DNA from: Ascidia mentula
Lineage: Eukaryota; Chordata; Ascidiacea; Phlebobranchia; Ascidiidae
Direction: 5' to 3'
Length of the DNA: 64,000 nt
Assembly (NCBI GenBank): GCA_947561715.1
Contig: OX387203.1
Coordinates: 10,044,001 to 10,108,000, forward strand
Shown: piece after piece, positions 1 to 10,109 of the stretch
How the letters are laid out: every line of letters begins with the position of its first letter
Numbering within the stretch: position 1 is the first letter of the stretch
Translations under genes and position numbers: made by a program
The notes under the pieces: model-generated
The model's input: only the letters and a program-made list of their open reading frames with translations
The model's database searches: none
What the model was told of the DNA's origin: nothing

Positions 1-1
1 A

Positions 2-325
2 TTAATAGGGACATTACTTGAGGTTGGCCAGAAGTCACCTTTCCCAAAATCTACAACTACCGTGCAAGGGGCGCCTGGCATCGGAATGACGCAACTTGCA
101 GCGACATCAAGCAAAAAAGGGGAGACCAAACCAACTCCGTCCGCCCCAATTAAAGTTGAACCAGCAGTGGTCTGGTCACCATCAAACAAACCAAGTCAAA
201 TACAGTTAAAGAAAACCCAGATGGAGCAAATATCGGCACAAACTCAACTCAACCCGTCACAAATTGCGGAAATGTTTCAATATTTGCAGCAAATAGAAAA
301 AGAAAAAAGAGGGAGCAATTCTTAG
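2..325 (+). CDS. 3' end of a family X gene (partial, copy X0)
   Basis: An open frame enters from the left edge and stops with TAA at 323-325, giving about 107 residues. No start or upstream splice site is visible, so this is the last coding exon, or part of it, of a gene lying mostly outside the window. It aligns with the last exon of copy X3: both have a TTVQGAPG / ATVKRGPG-like stretch, an IKVEP / TKVDP motif followed by SP, and a Gln-rich, helix-prone C-terminus. The composition (Lys, Ser, Pro, Gln, Thr) suggests a disordered tail. The product is unknown. It shows that the family X cluster extends beyond the window. The match to X3 was made by eye. Confidence 0.6.
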   Translation, partial: LIGTLLEVGQKSPFPKSTTTVQGAPGIGMTQLAATSSKKGETKPTPSAPIKVEPAVVWSPSNKPSQIQLKKTQMEQISAQTQLNPSQIAEMFQYLQQIEKEKRGSNS

Positions 326-1219
326 TGTTTTGAACATTATGTTGTCTGCGCAGTGTGCAGTCTTTTTGTACCGCGATATAATGTTGGACTCCCTAAAGTT
401 TTATCTGATGATTACTTGAATGATATTTAGGATGTGTGTGTTTATGTATTATCGATCCTCCCCATACATTTATTGTTTTAGGTGTAATTATGGTCGTAAC
501 ATGTACTATCTCTTAAATTGCAAATTGCACAGATTTTCAAAGCAGCTGAATATCACAATTGATTTTTATCTGCTGCAATTGGCGTTACGCGATTTTGTTG
601 TCATTTCTTTGCCATGTTTATGTAATTTTACTGCACAATTTTAAGGGGTTAAAGGCACCAGTTACTGTGCGTTAGTTGTTGTTTTTCTCAGCGCCATTCT
701 TCTGATTCTTTTATGATTGTCTCCTCGGCCTAATACAAGTCTGACTACGCAATAGCAAAACCCTTTGGCGCTTGTGGCACCACATATCATGGTCATATGT
801 TCTCTTCGAATGTTCAGCATCATTGGGTTGCTGTTGGCAGTCTCGTACAATCCTAGTCAAGTTGCGGGATTACGTCTTACAAGCGTTTGGCATTAACTGC
901 AGCGGCAAAACCGACCTGAAATTGTCCTTACTTTAGTTCTTTCCAAGATCACATTCGGTGACTGCATACTCTTAAACGAACAACGCCGACTCAAGATTTT
1001 GCTTTCCTTGTGACAATTCTGTTGCCAAACCGTTCCTTGTTGCGGTGAATCCTACTTGTGGTCGAAAAGGGATATAAACAGTCAGTGAAAGTGTAAAGTA
1101 ATAAAAAATGTACCTTGTGTGTTTAGCAACTATTTAAATGTGTATCATAATTGTAATACATTTAGCTACATAAGATCCATTCAAACATGGCTTAAATTAG
1201 CAGCGTGTCACTCCATCTA
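326..1219. other. Intergenic region between X0 and the first repeat copy
   Basis: No open frame here shows coding character or splice context; short frames on both strands look like chance. It is AT-rich and holds the 3' flank of X0. I see nothing else supportable. Confidence 0.5.
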
Positions 1220-1637
1220 GTGGAAAAAGGAAAAGCAACATCTTTATGGGCAAAAAGAGAGTAAACGGAAAAACGACATGTGTGGTATGATTTGGAAAAC
1301 GATAGCAACCCTGTCACCACTTGTAAAATATTAACTTGTGTTAGACAACTGTAGCTAATATTTGTCTCATACACTTATCATTTGTTAGCGAGGCAAATAT
1401 ACAAATAAGAAACGGTTTGATCTTCGTGAGGACATTTTACAAGATATCGGGATGGAAATTTTCAAATGTTCTATTTATAAAGCATCAGGCTGCAGTTGAA
1501 TTCGATATCAATGATTTAATGATTAGGCAACTAATAGGTTTTGATTCTATCTTGGAACAATGTAAAATTTTCAATTGTGTGTACTATTTGTATAGGCCTA
1601 TTTGTGTATTATAGGCACATGAAAAATTTTAACTTGC
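1220..1637. repeat. Direct repeat, copy 1 (about 400 bp)
   Basis: This segment is nearly identical to 2510-2920. The shared part starts near a TTATGGGCAAAAAGAG-type stretch and runs to a TAGGCACATGAAAAATTTT stretch, with only scattered substitutions and a 2-base indel. The other copy ends about 18 bp before the X1 start codon, so what was duplicated is the promoter/leader region of a family X gene. Copy 1 has no gene directly behind it. The small open frames inside it appear in both copies because the DNA is duplicated, not because they are proven coding. Confidence 0.85.
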
Positions 1638-1993
1638 GTAAGGCAACTGCAGCAAATATTTGTCCTAGGTTTATTCTGAATAAGTCACACAAACCCCATC
1701 ATCGAATGCAAAAAGGAAAAGTACCGTTAAAATAGGAGAAAGTTGTCGTAAAAGCTACGCTATTTTGATCGGACGCGCTCATGTGTAACGGCCACGACAA
1801 CACGAAACCCAAGTTTTCTGATAAAGGCAACGGCGTTTGCAGAAAAAAAACTAGACAATTGTGAATAGTGCGAAGGTTAGGAACAAAGTATGGAAAGATT
1901 AGGAGTAAAACTTTTGTGAAAAATCCTAGAACAATTCATATAACAAGGCGAAATTGATCAGTCAAATATATTTTTTATCTCATTTGGTTATAT

Positions 1994-2047
1994 AAGCAAT
2001 GAGACCTCATAGGTCAAAACATTGGCCATCTGTATACAGCTCACAGA
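1994..2047 (+). repeat. Decayed hammerhead-bearing repeat fragment
   Basis: A short stretch resembles the ends of the inverted-repeat element at 53.9-54.6 kb: ATGAGACC, a 4-base loop, AGGTC, then AAAAC and a TTGGCCATCTGT-like segment, ending in ATACAGCTCA. The conserved hammerhead core is damaged (CAATGA for CTGATGA, AAAA for GAAA), so it is unlikely to be catalytic. It is a dispersed relic of the same family. Confidence 0.5.
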
Positions 2048-2509
2048 AATGAATTTTGGCTAGTTTAGAAATCACGACTCTTTTGGGTGCTTGCTTTCAC
2101 CTGAGCTATTATGTTTACAACACCTTTGCTTGTTTAAAAGTTGTCACTGCATGAGCGGTTTGCTATAAGTCAGATTCCGGTACTAATTTGTCAGCCTATA
2201 TGCGATAATGGTTCACTTAACTTCACTTCACTTAATGTTAAGGTTAGTAATTGATGGCACGTGTTAAGCATTAAGCTGGGTGGGTAGATTTTAAGCAGTT
2301 TATGCATTTCTTGCAGAAATTGTTATTTTGAATTTTGACATGTGTGTGCCTACTCTCTATCAAAGCTTTGCGAATAAAATCCAGTACCCCTAAGCCCAGA
2401 CTTGCGGCTAGTCAGGCAATTTTTTTGAAAACCAGTGAACCGGTTGTACCGTGACGGTAGTGCGATGTGATACACATTTAAACAGTTGCTAGAACACAAA
2501 AGGAAATAA

Positions 2510-2920
2510 AATAGGAAAGGGCAGCATCATTATGGGCAAAAAGAGAGTAAACGGAAAAACGACATGTGTGGTATGATTTGAGGAAAACGATAGCAACCCT
2601 GTCACCACTTGTAAAATATTAACTTGTGTTAGACAACTGTAGCTAATATTTGTCTCATACACTTATCATTTGTTAGCGAGGCAAATATACAAATAAGAAA
2701 CGGTTGGATCTTCGTGAGGACATTTTACAAGATATCGGGATGGAAATTTTCAAATGTTCTATTTATAAAGCATCAGGCTGCAGTTGAATTCGATATCAAT
2801 GATTTAATGATTAGGCAACTAATAGGTTTTGATTCTATCTTGGAACAATGTAAAATTTTCAATTGTGTGTACTATTTGTATAGGCCTAATTGTGTATTAT
2901 AGGCACATGAAAAATTTTGA
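2510..2920. repeat. Direct repeat, copy 2, directly upstream of X1
   Basis: Partner of 1220-1637. It lies immediately 5' of the X1 start codon at 2938 and so probably carries that gene's promoter and leader. The near identity implies a recent local duplication. The spacing between copies is about 1.3 kb. Confidence 0.85.
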
Positions 2921-2937
2921 GTCCGAATCGGAGAGAA

Positions 2938-5178
2938 ATGGAATGTAAGTATAAACAATTAACAATACAGTGTATTAATCTTCGATTGTCATTTTCCTAC
3001 ATAAATAATGCACATCGATTGATAAAACGGTTAAGTATTACCGCCCAACCCCAAAATACCTGTCATTATGTAACAAAGTACAATAATTTTTGGGCGGTGA
3101 AACATTGTATTACAGTTGTTTTCATGAAGATTATTTTCCGTAGATAATATGCAAACATTCTGTTCCTTATTGGACGGCAACAATGGATCGCGGAAAGAAG
3201 TTTTTGAAAAGGACCAAAACATTCTAGAATATGACGTCACAAACATAACGGGTTATTAGATCGTCTCATGTTTCTATCCGACCACGAATGGCTGGAATGG
3301 GATTGGCACAAGTTCATTGTTTCAGAAAAAAACTTCCTGAAAATCAAAGTCAGCCCAAGTTTCGAAGATTATCCTGTTGCTGAATTGTGGGAAGTCGAGG
3401 GAAAAAAGACAAGAAAATGGAGCAAAGAATTCCGAAAAGTTTTGATTGGCTTCACCGAATATTTCAGCAACTTCCTGTGCCAACCGTTACTTAACCACCT
3501 GCTAGTGGATGACGTCAGAAACATGGCGGCTGTTTCCTTACTGTTTGAAATAGCTAAAGTGTCTGCTGATTCGAGTAACGTGAACAGAAACGATGTTGCT
3601 AGAGCTATAGAAATCGGATTGTCATCAGACAAAGATGACGTAGACGATTTGGTCACTTTGTTCGGCAAGGATGGGGGCGATAAAGAGGAGGCGTTCATTA
3701 ATATAATGAGGTAAGTGTACACCTATTTTTCGTTTTTGTTCCACTTTACAAAAGTGCTACATATCAGTCTGAACAAGGGAGATGGATTTATGATATTTAC
3801 AAACATTCCAGCCCCAGAATAGTTTAAGAGATTGTATCAACCTTGGCTAGTAGATCTACATCGTTATACTTACCATGCACTAGTACGAAATAATTTAAAT
3901 TCTTACCCACAGTCGCAATAAGAAACCCGAATACTTGGCTCCAATGCTCATGCGACGAAACAACAAATTGACTCAGGATAAGTCACAAACCCAATCGTCG
4001 CATGCAAAAAGCAAAAATACGGTTATAACAGGAGAAAGTTATCAGGTAACAATATGCAAACATCAGATATTAGTGTCAATATGGCCTATCTCCGCAGTGT
4101 CAGTTATAGGCACCACGAATAAGGGTGTGCTAGTTTTGATGACAATAACGTTTTACTTGTATGTTAATTATAAAGGAATTTTCAGAACGGAAATGCAATG
4201 TTGCCTGTTGTTTTAAGTTGTGATCCTATCTACAAAATATTTGTAAATGGTAATTACTAGTATGTTTACACAGGAGTGAAAGTTAGGTTTGGGCTGTTTC
4301 GCACTCCCATTGTTCAAAACATATGACTTCTCTGACACAGCTAATAGCCTACAAACTTGTTGACCTGTATAACTCCTGTACAGAATCCTAGTTGGTTTAA
4401 CAAAGTTTCTCCTTGATATATACATTTTACCTGTGCTTTTCCTGCTAGGCATCATCAGTAGCACTAAAACACATAAACAACTTATATAGGTAATTGTCAC
4501 GTCATGGCTTATAGTGTAAAAATTCACGCAATGCTTGTTGCATCAAAATAAAAGAAGTCAACCAAAAACCGCTAATTTGTATTACAGAATGTGTTGAGAA
4601 TTGATCCGGTGAAAAAAACAACTTCTAAATCATCAAAAGTCCATGTTAAAGTAAAGAAAGAAAAACCAGAAAAAGTCCAAGAGTTTTCTGATGAAGAGAC
4701 GTCGAGTAATTGTGGTAGAAACTACAACCGACACGAAAACCTTTCTATCAACGATATGGGATACAAGGCTGTACAAAGTTTCATCGACACGTATTACACA
4801 GAAACACCAGTGAAAAAAGAAAAACCTTCTCATGCAGGCAAGCGTAAAGCAGACAACCCCTCCAGCGAACCCAAGATCAAGCGTAAAAAAAATCCTGTAA
4901 AATGTTCTTATGATTTATCAGATTCCAATACGAGTTTTTCACAGTCCAAAGATTCTGAAGAACACGTAATGAAGAAGAAAAATCTAAGTAAGCCCCAAAC
5001 AGCTAAGGGTGCGAAAAACCTGCCGACGACATCCTATTCGAGGTTGGTTCAAAATGCCAAAGCAAAACGTCAGCTTCTTCTCGCCAAGAAAAAAAAGGCT
5101 CCCGCACAGCGAAAACGCACTCAAACATCCCAGAAAGCTTCATCTATGCAAAAATACAAGTTTGGATTTAAAGACTAA
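2938..5178 (+). pseudogene. Family X copy X1, frameshifted in the main domain
   Basis: Exons proposed: 2938-2944 (ATGGAAT, donor GTAAGT), 3144-3710, 3913-4045 and 4588-5178, with GT-AG junctions and phases matching X2 and X3. Exon 2 encodes the conserved domain but lacks 7 bp near 3250 (where X3 reads ACGGGTGACGCATTG), so the frame closes at a TAG just after ITGY. The rest of the domain is open from 3268 to 3710. Exon 4 is the longest tail of the family, 196 residues, Lys/Ser-rich, with two VKKEKP motifs, a bipartite-like KRK...KIKRKK signal and basic stretches, suggesting a nuclear, nucleic-acid-binding protein. AATAAA at 5214-5219 is a likely poly(A) signal. Either the gene is dead, or the domain is made from a downstream start, or the deletion is an assembly error. 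The tail shows no stops, so inactivation would be recent. Confidence 0.65.
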
Positions 5179-6461
5179 AAATTACTTTTGGCTCCCAAAA
5201 CGAGATTATTCAAAATAAAGCAAAAAAAGCTAAGTTCTGCGAAGAATTCTTTCGCTTTAAACCTGAAATGAAAACGATACTATTTTAATTGGAGCTGTTT
5301 TGACTCTTTGACAAAATTGCTGCAAACATATACTGGACAAACGTATCGGTGTATATAGGATGTCGCACGAAACAATGTCCAAATATATCTGCACCACCAA
5401 AACAAACAAAGCAAGTTTAACTTATTCGTGTCCTATGCTTTGTTAGTTGTTGAACTTTTGTTGTGTTTGATTATGCGACTACGGCGCAGAGGAACAATGT
5501 TGCTGCAGAACGAGTGTTTTTTTTGTCTGTTCTTTAAGCCCTTTTTCTTTCGTCACTTGTTCCTTGTTTCGCTTTATTAGCTTCGTGTGATTGTTTCAAT
5601 TGTTTAATATTATCAAGGACAACGTCAGGATATAAACGCGACTTTCTTTTTTTGAATTTCATTCTGTAAACCGATCCGTAATCACTTTTAAGGCTTTTGT
5701 TATCAACTGCAGTTGACGTGGGTATATTTTTTATTTCGTAACAGTCTTCTTTTTCGGTTTTTATTCACTACAATATCACAATTAGACCTTGTGTCGAATA
5801 CAACGGTTTGAGCTGTTAAAAGCAGTATGTAATGTTATCCTTTGTGGCAGGTGGGCTACCGGTAGAGTTGTGCTGCTGTAATTTGTTAGTTTATTGTTTT
5901 TGTGTTTGTGTTTGAAAAATTTATTGTGCTTGGAAATCTTATTGTTGGAGTATGAACATATGCCACAAAAATAAACACTGTAATAAAAACCACGAATAGA
6001 TTTTGTGCTGTCTATGTATTACCTTCAAAGCCAATTACTACTTGCAGTGGAAAGTACAGTTTTTCTGCGTGACGAATGAGTGAAGTGTAAATGCGTGGGA
6101 TGATGCATGCGTGAACAGGATGACGTCATCAGGTGAACGTACTAAAATAAGTAACACCGCACCGATGACTAAGGTGGAATGCAAATTTATAATTACCACT
6201 AAGCATATGCTGTATAGAATAGTAACGTTTATTTAGAACGGCCCGCTATATACTCTCCAGAAATGACGTTGACGTGCAACAGCGTCAGATAGTGGGCGAA
6301 AGCGGAAATACGTTATGAAGCGGATAATAGCTTGTAAGTCAGTCATGACGATGTATTTTCCACGTGACGTTACAAACTTATGTAGTACTTGGTATTTGCA
6401 GTTTACAATATGCTGTTTCAGGTGAATGCAAGAACAAATGTAACGTGCATTTATAGGACAA
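5179..6461. other. X1-X2 intergenic region and X2 upstream region
   Basis: No gene is supportable. The distal part (about 6240-6400) resembles the region upstream of X3 (about 9955-10050): both share a CGC-TATATACT-like stretch, a GCGGAAAT(A/G)CGT stretch and a TTTTCCAC stretch in the same order. I read this as a partly conserved promoter of the family. Confidence 0.4.
6121..6128. promoter_or_regulatory. Palindromic CRE-type site upstream of X2
   Basis: A perfect TGACGTCA palindrome lies about 340 bp upstream of the X2 start codon, with further TGACG half-sites near 6265-6275 and 6335-6370. Such sites bind CREB/ATF-type bZIP factors. No function is shown here, and an 8-mer can occur by chance. 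Confidence 0.3.
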
Positions 6462-8491
6462 ATGGAAGGTGTGTATAGTTTTGCTCATATATCCATGGTC
6501 ACAAGATCTGTCATTGTTGTATTTATTAGACAGGAAACATGTTCATTATTTTCAGGCTAAAAAAAAATTTTTTTTTGGGTTATTGATATACATTGCCATT
6601 AGTTCTTGTACATCTCGTAACAGAGTCACTTGTAAAGCATTCAACGTTCATTGTCTATGATTCATTTTATGTTCGAGTGGTTAATGTGTAGACGTGTTAT
6701 ACTTGGCATTAAAAGTTGACTTAACAATTTACCCGCGATAATTAGAAGTTCTATCAACGCAAGGCTAAAAGACGTAACAGATATATAACCTAAGGAATCA
6801 AATCATTTCAGTAACTGCCAGAAGCAGAAAAAATCACAATAAAATTAAACTTGTTCAATGCAATAAACATTAATGATGAATTCTTATCAAGTAACTCATA
6901 TTGTTTTGCAGGAAACACGACAACTTTTAATGCCCTGTTAAGAGGAAGTAACGGGTCTTGGAAAGAAACGACACAAGCAGGACAAAATTATCTAGAACAT
7001 GACGTCACTTTTATAACGGGTGACGCGTTGTTGGATCGTCTAATCTTTCTGTCCGACCACAAATGGCTGGGAAGGGATTGGCACAAGTTCATTGTTTCTG
7101 GAAGAATCTTCTTCAAAGTCAAAGTTTGTCTAAATTCAGATGGTTCCAATCCTGTCGTAGGATTGTGGGTTGACGAGGCAGAACAAATTAATAAATGGAG
7201 CAAAGCTTTAAGGAAAGTTTTGGTTGACTTTTCCGAATATTTTAATAACTTTCTGTGCAAACCACTAAGGTCTACACTGTGGGTTTACGACGTTAAAAAT
7301 GTAGCGGCCATTTCTTTGTTGTTTGGAATAGTCAGGACTCCTCCTGATATAGATACAGTGAACAGAAACGATATCGCCAGAGCAATTCAAACTGGATTAT
7401 CGTCAAGAAAAGATGACTTAGACGATCTTGTCAATTTGTTCGTCGATAATAAAAGCGAGAAATTGAAAGCGTTTATCAACATAATGAGGTATGTGTTGTC
7501 GTGTTTCACTTTCTTTAACTTGAGCTAAAGTTTATTCCGGTTTTGTGCTTTCTGCAGTCGCAACAACAAAACTGAGTACTTGGCCAATATGTCCCTGATT
7601 CGCAACAGTGTAAAAGCAGCAGAGACAAAAAATCAATCACCAGAAATGACAACAAAACTTGAGAACAAAACAAAAGAAAATCAACCGGTAAAATAGTGTG
7701 CTTGGATCAGTACCTTTCAGGCGTGTGTTTTTGTGCCTAGATACAGCGTTTTTTAATTACTGAAGGATTGATGTAGATAGCCTACACCTGGTCATTATAA
7801 TTAGGCTTTTTTTTAAAGTACGTGGTGTGATTGTTTGTAAGGTAAACGTAAACTTTAATCTATAATATCATGAACTAGTTTTTTATTTGTTTGGCAACGA
7901 CTATTTTATTTTCAACGCACCATATTATGTTCATATGACGTTTTATTCTTATTAGTATTAATGGATTAGTAGACGTTTTATTCTATATGTGTGTTCAAAA
8001 GCGAGCTACAGATACGAAAACTGTTTCAAACTAATAGGTCTCATCAGTTCAGCCTGGTGACTAACACATTGTTGGCTAAAGAGATTATATATTCGGTTTA
8101 TTTTGGTTCCCAAATGTGTAGAAAGTTCTCGGTAAAAATCAGATGGTGGAAAAATGTACCCAAACATCACAAACCCTTCAACAACAGAAAGGGCAACCAG
8201 CAGCTTCTGATCGAAAACAAAAACATGCTCATGTGGAAATTTCCGGCCAAAACTTCGAAAGCAACGTCGTTCAAAATAACGTTTGTACAAGTAAGGTAAA
8301 TTCCATTTACGTGAAAAACCTCATTTCAGTGTTCTCACCAATCTGCAGAGAAGGAACAAAAGCCTAATAGAAAACGGAAGTGTGGAGAAGTTTCTTGTAC
8401 GTCAAATGCAAAGAAAGCGAAATTGCTTCCTGAAATTTCACATAATTTTCCAAATTTGTTTTTAACTGAGTTTTTAAAGGATAACAGGTAA
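6462..8491 (+). CDS. Family X protein X2, 335 aa, function unknown
   Basis: Five exons join without a frame break: 6462-6468 (ATGGAAG, a 7-nt coding exon), 6912-7488, 7558-7687, 8143-8295 and 8351-8491 (TAA). Introns are GT-AG; phases are 1, 2, 0, 0. Exon 2 is 577 nt, exactly the X3 length, and encodes the conserved domain: a LEHDVT...ITGDALLDRL motif, then LSDHKWLGRDWHKFIVSGR, a KWSKALRKVL helix, and VNRNDIARAIQTGLSS near its end. Exon 3 starts with an RNNKTEYLA motif shared by the paralogs. The tail is basic, with NRKRK as a candidate nuclear signal, and ends PNLFLTEFLKDNR, matching the X3 end PNLFLQYMLQTRK. I do not recognise the fold or function. Alternative: exon 3 can read on to a TAG at 7694-7696, giving a short isoform. 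Confidence 0.75.
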
Positions 8492-10109
8492 TAACGGAAT
8501 GAGTTGCGGCCTCAAACAAATAGTGTTGCATGTTACAGCTGGTAATGTTAACTTGTACACCACTCTTAAACACTCACTTGACGCATTGTAGTCGTAATTT
8601 TGCAAAACCGGATATAAAACTTATTTAGTCACTTCACACATTAAACGCCAGTAACAATTAAGTATCAAGTTATCATGATATCACAGGTTCAAATCCTTTA
8701 GTAGGAACGTATTCGTTCTCGTCGGCGACAAGACCAGAGGTTTTCAAGTTTGTGACAGACTCACTGCTAAAAAAGAAACTGTACTTCGGCCATAAGGTTT
8801 TTTTAACATAGAGCACACTGAGCTTTCATTTGTAGGAATATGTTTTGTGGAAGTTTTAATACCTCTCTGTTTGAGACTGCTAAATAATTATCATATTATT
8901 AACACAAGCAGTTGGGTGGGTTGCCTATAGCCATATGGCCTGTACGTAGATTTTTATAGATAAGAAACATTGGCCAGTCAAAAGTCGTTTTTGTAGAGTA
9001 AGTACGGCCGATTAAAAAAAAGAGCTCTTTAATTGATTTACAAATAGATTATATCGCAACACTTACCTTCTACCTTTCGGAAATTAACAGTGGGGCATTT
9101 TTTCGCATGACAAATTCCGAAAGATTCCCACACTTGCAACACACCATGAATTAACGCTATCCCATGATAATTTAGTGAAAACGAGAAACAGAAAGTTGCA
9201 CTTAATGGTGCAGTTAACCAATCTAGAATGACCTTTTTTACCAAACTTCCCCTACCTTTGTACTTTGTGACTGAATAATATCCAAATACGTAAAAATAGA
9301 TCTGTGATTCTCTAATTTATTTTGTTTGCTACACACTTGGAAAGATTCACCGCACATGTCACTCACCATTTATCCACTCATTGGGATGATTTGTTTCAAT
9401 GTATACAATTTTCAATCGTATAAGGCTGACTGAACTTGTTATATGCCTCTAATTTTTCGACAACCTCCGATTTTCTCTGTTTAACTCATTACGCAAAGCA
9501 CTTGGAAACTCAAATTCGCGCATAGTTTGAATACCCCAGCCGTAGGCCGATTCATTTAATCACCTACATGAATAGTTCCCCAACAAACAAACACAAGAAA
9601 CGATGTCAATAATTTGTGAGCCGTAATGAGGTTAAACAGTGTGCACTGTCTATAATTTTTTTTTATGACCATGCGGCGCTTATTGTACTGTCCCAGTCAT
9701 TTATAAATGCTACAATTTTGATTTGTTTTTAAATAAACCACGAACTGAATATTACAACAACAGAGTGCTCTCAATGCGTGACAGAGTTGTGGGGCAAAGG
9801 AATGTAGACGTAATCGTAAAAGCGCCGACGTGGAAACAAACATTGACTCTGCACAGATGATTTACGTGTAATGACAGGAGCTCGTTAGTTCGAACTTACG
9901 TGTGGCGAAACCTACTACAGGTGTATTGGAGTTTCATCTGACAATGTATCAGAGACTTTCGCCGTATATACTAAGGCGGAAATGCGTCATAAAATTACAG
10001 GTTATAATGAATTTTTCCACAGTAATATGAGATACCTAACTATGTAAATTAATATGTTTGCAGGTTTATAATGAATGTTATAATTAAACTATAGTTAAAT
10101 AGCTTTAAA
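8492..10109. other. X2-X3 intergenic region
   Basis: AT-rich with no convincing exon on either strand. The last 200 bp before 10110 share blocks with the region upstream of X2 and probably contain the X3 promoter. I see no other structured element. Confidence 0.4.

Noticed and set aside
1417..2902. Two near-identical short frames (about 62-65 codons)
   Set aside because: Their similarity follows from the 400-bp DNA duplication; they begin at non-ATG codons and lie in leader sequence.
3369..3722. 117-codon minus-strand frame
   Set aside because: Antisense to the family X domain exon, with no splice context or family resemblance; similar shadows occur at 10680-11054 and 6988-7260.
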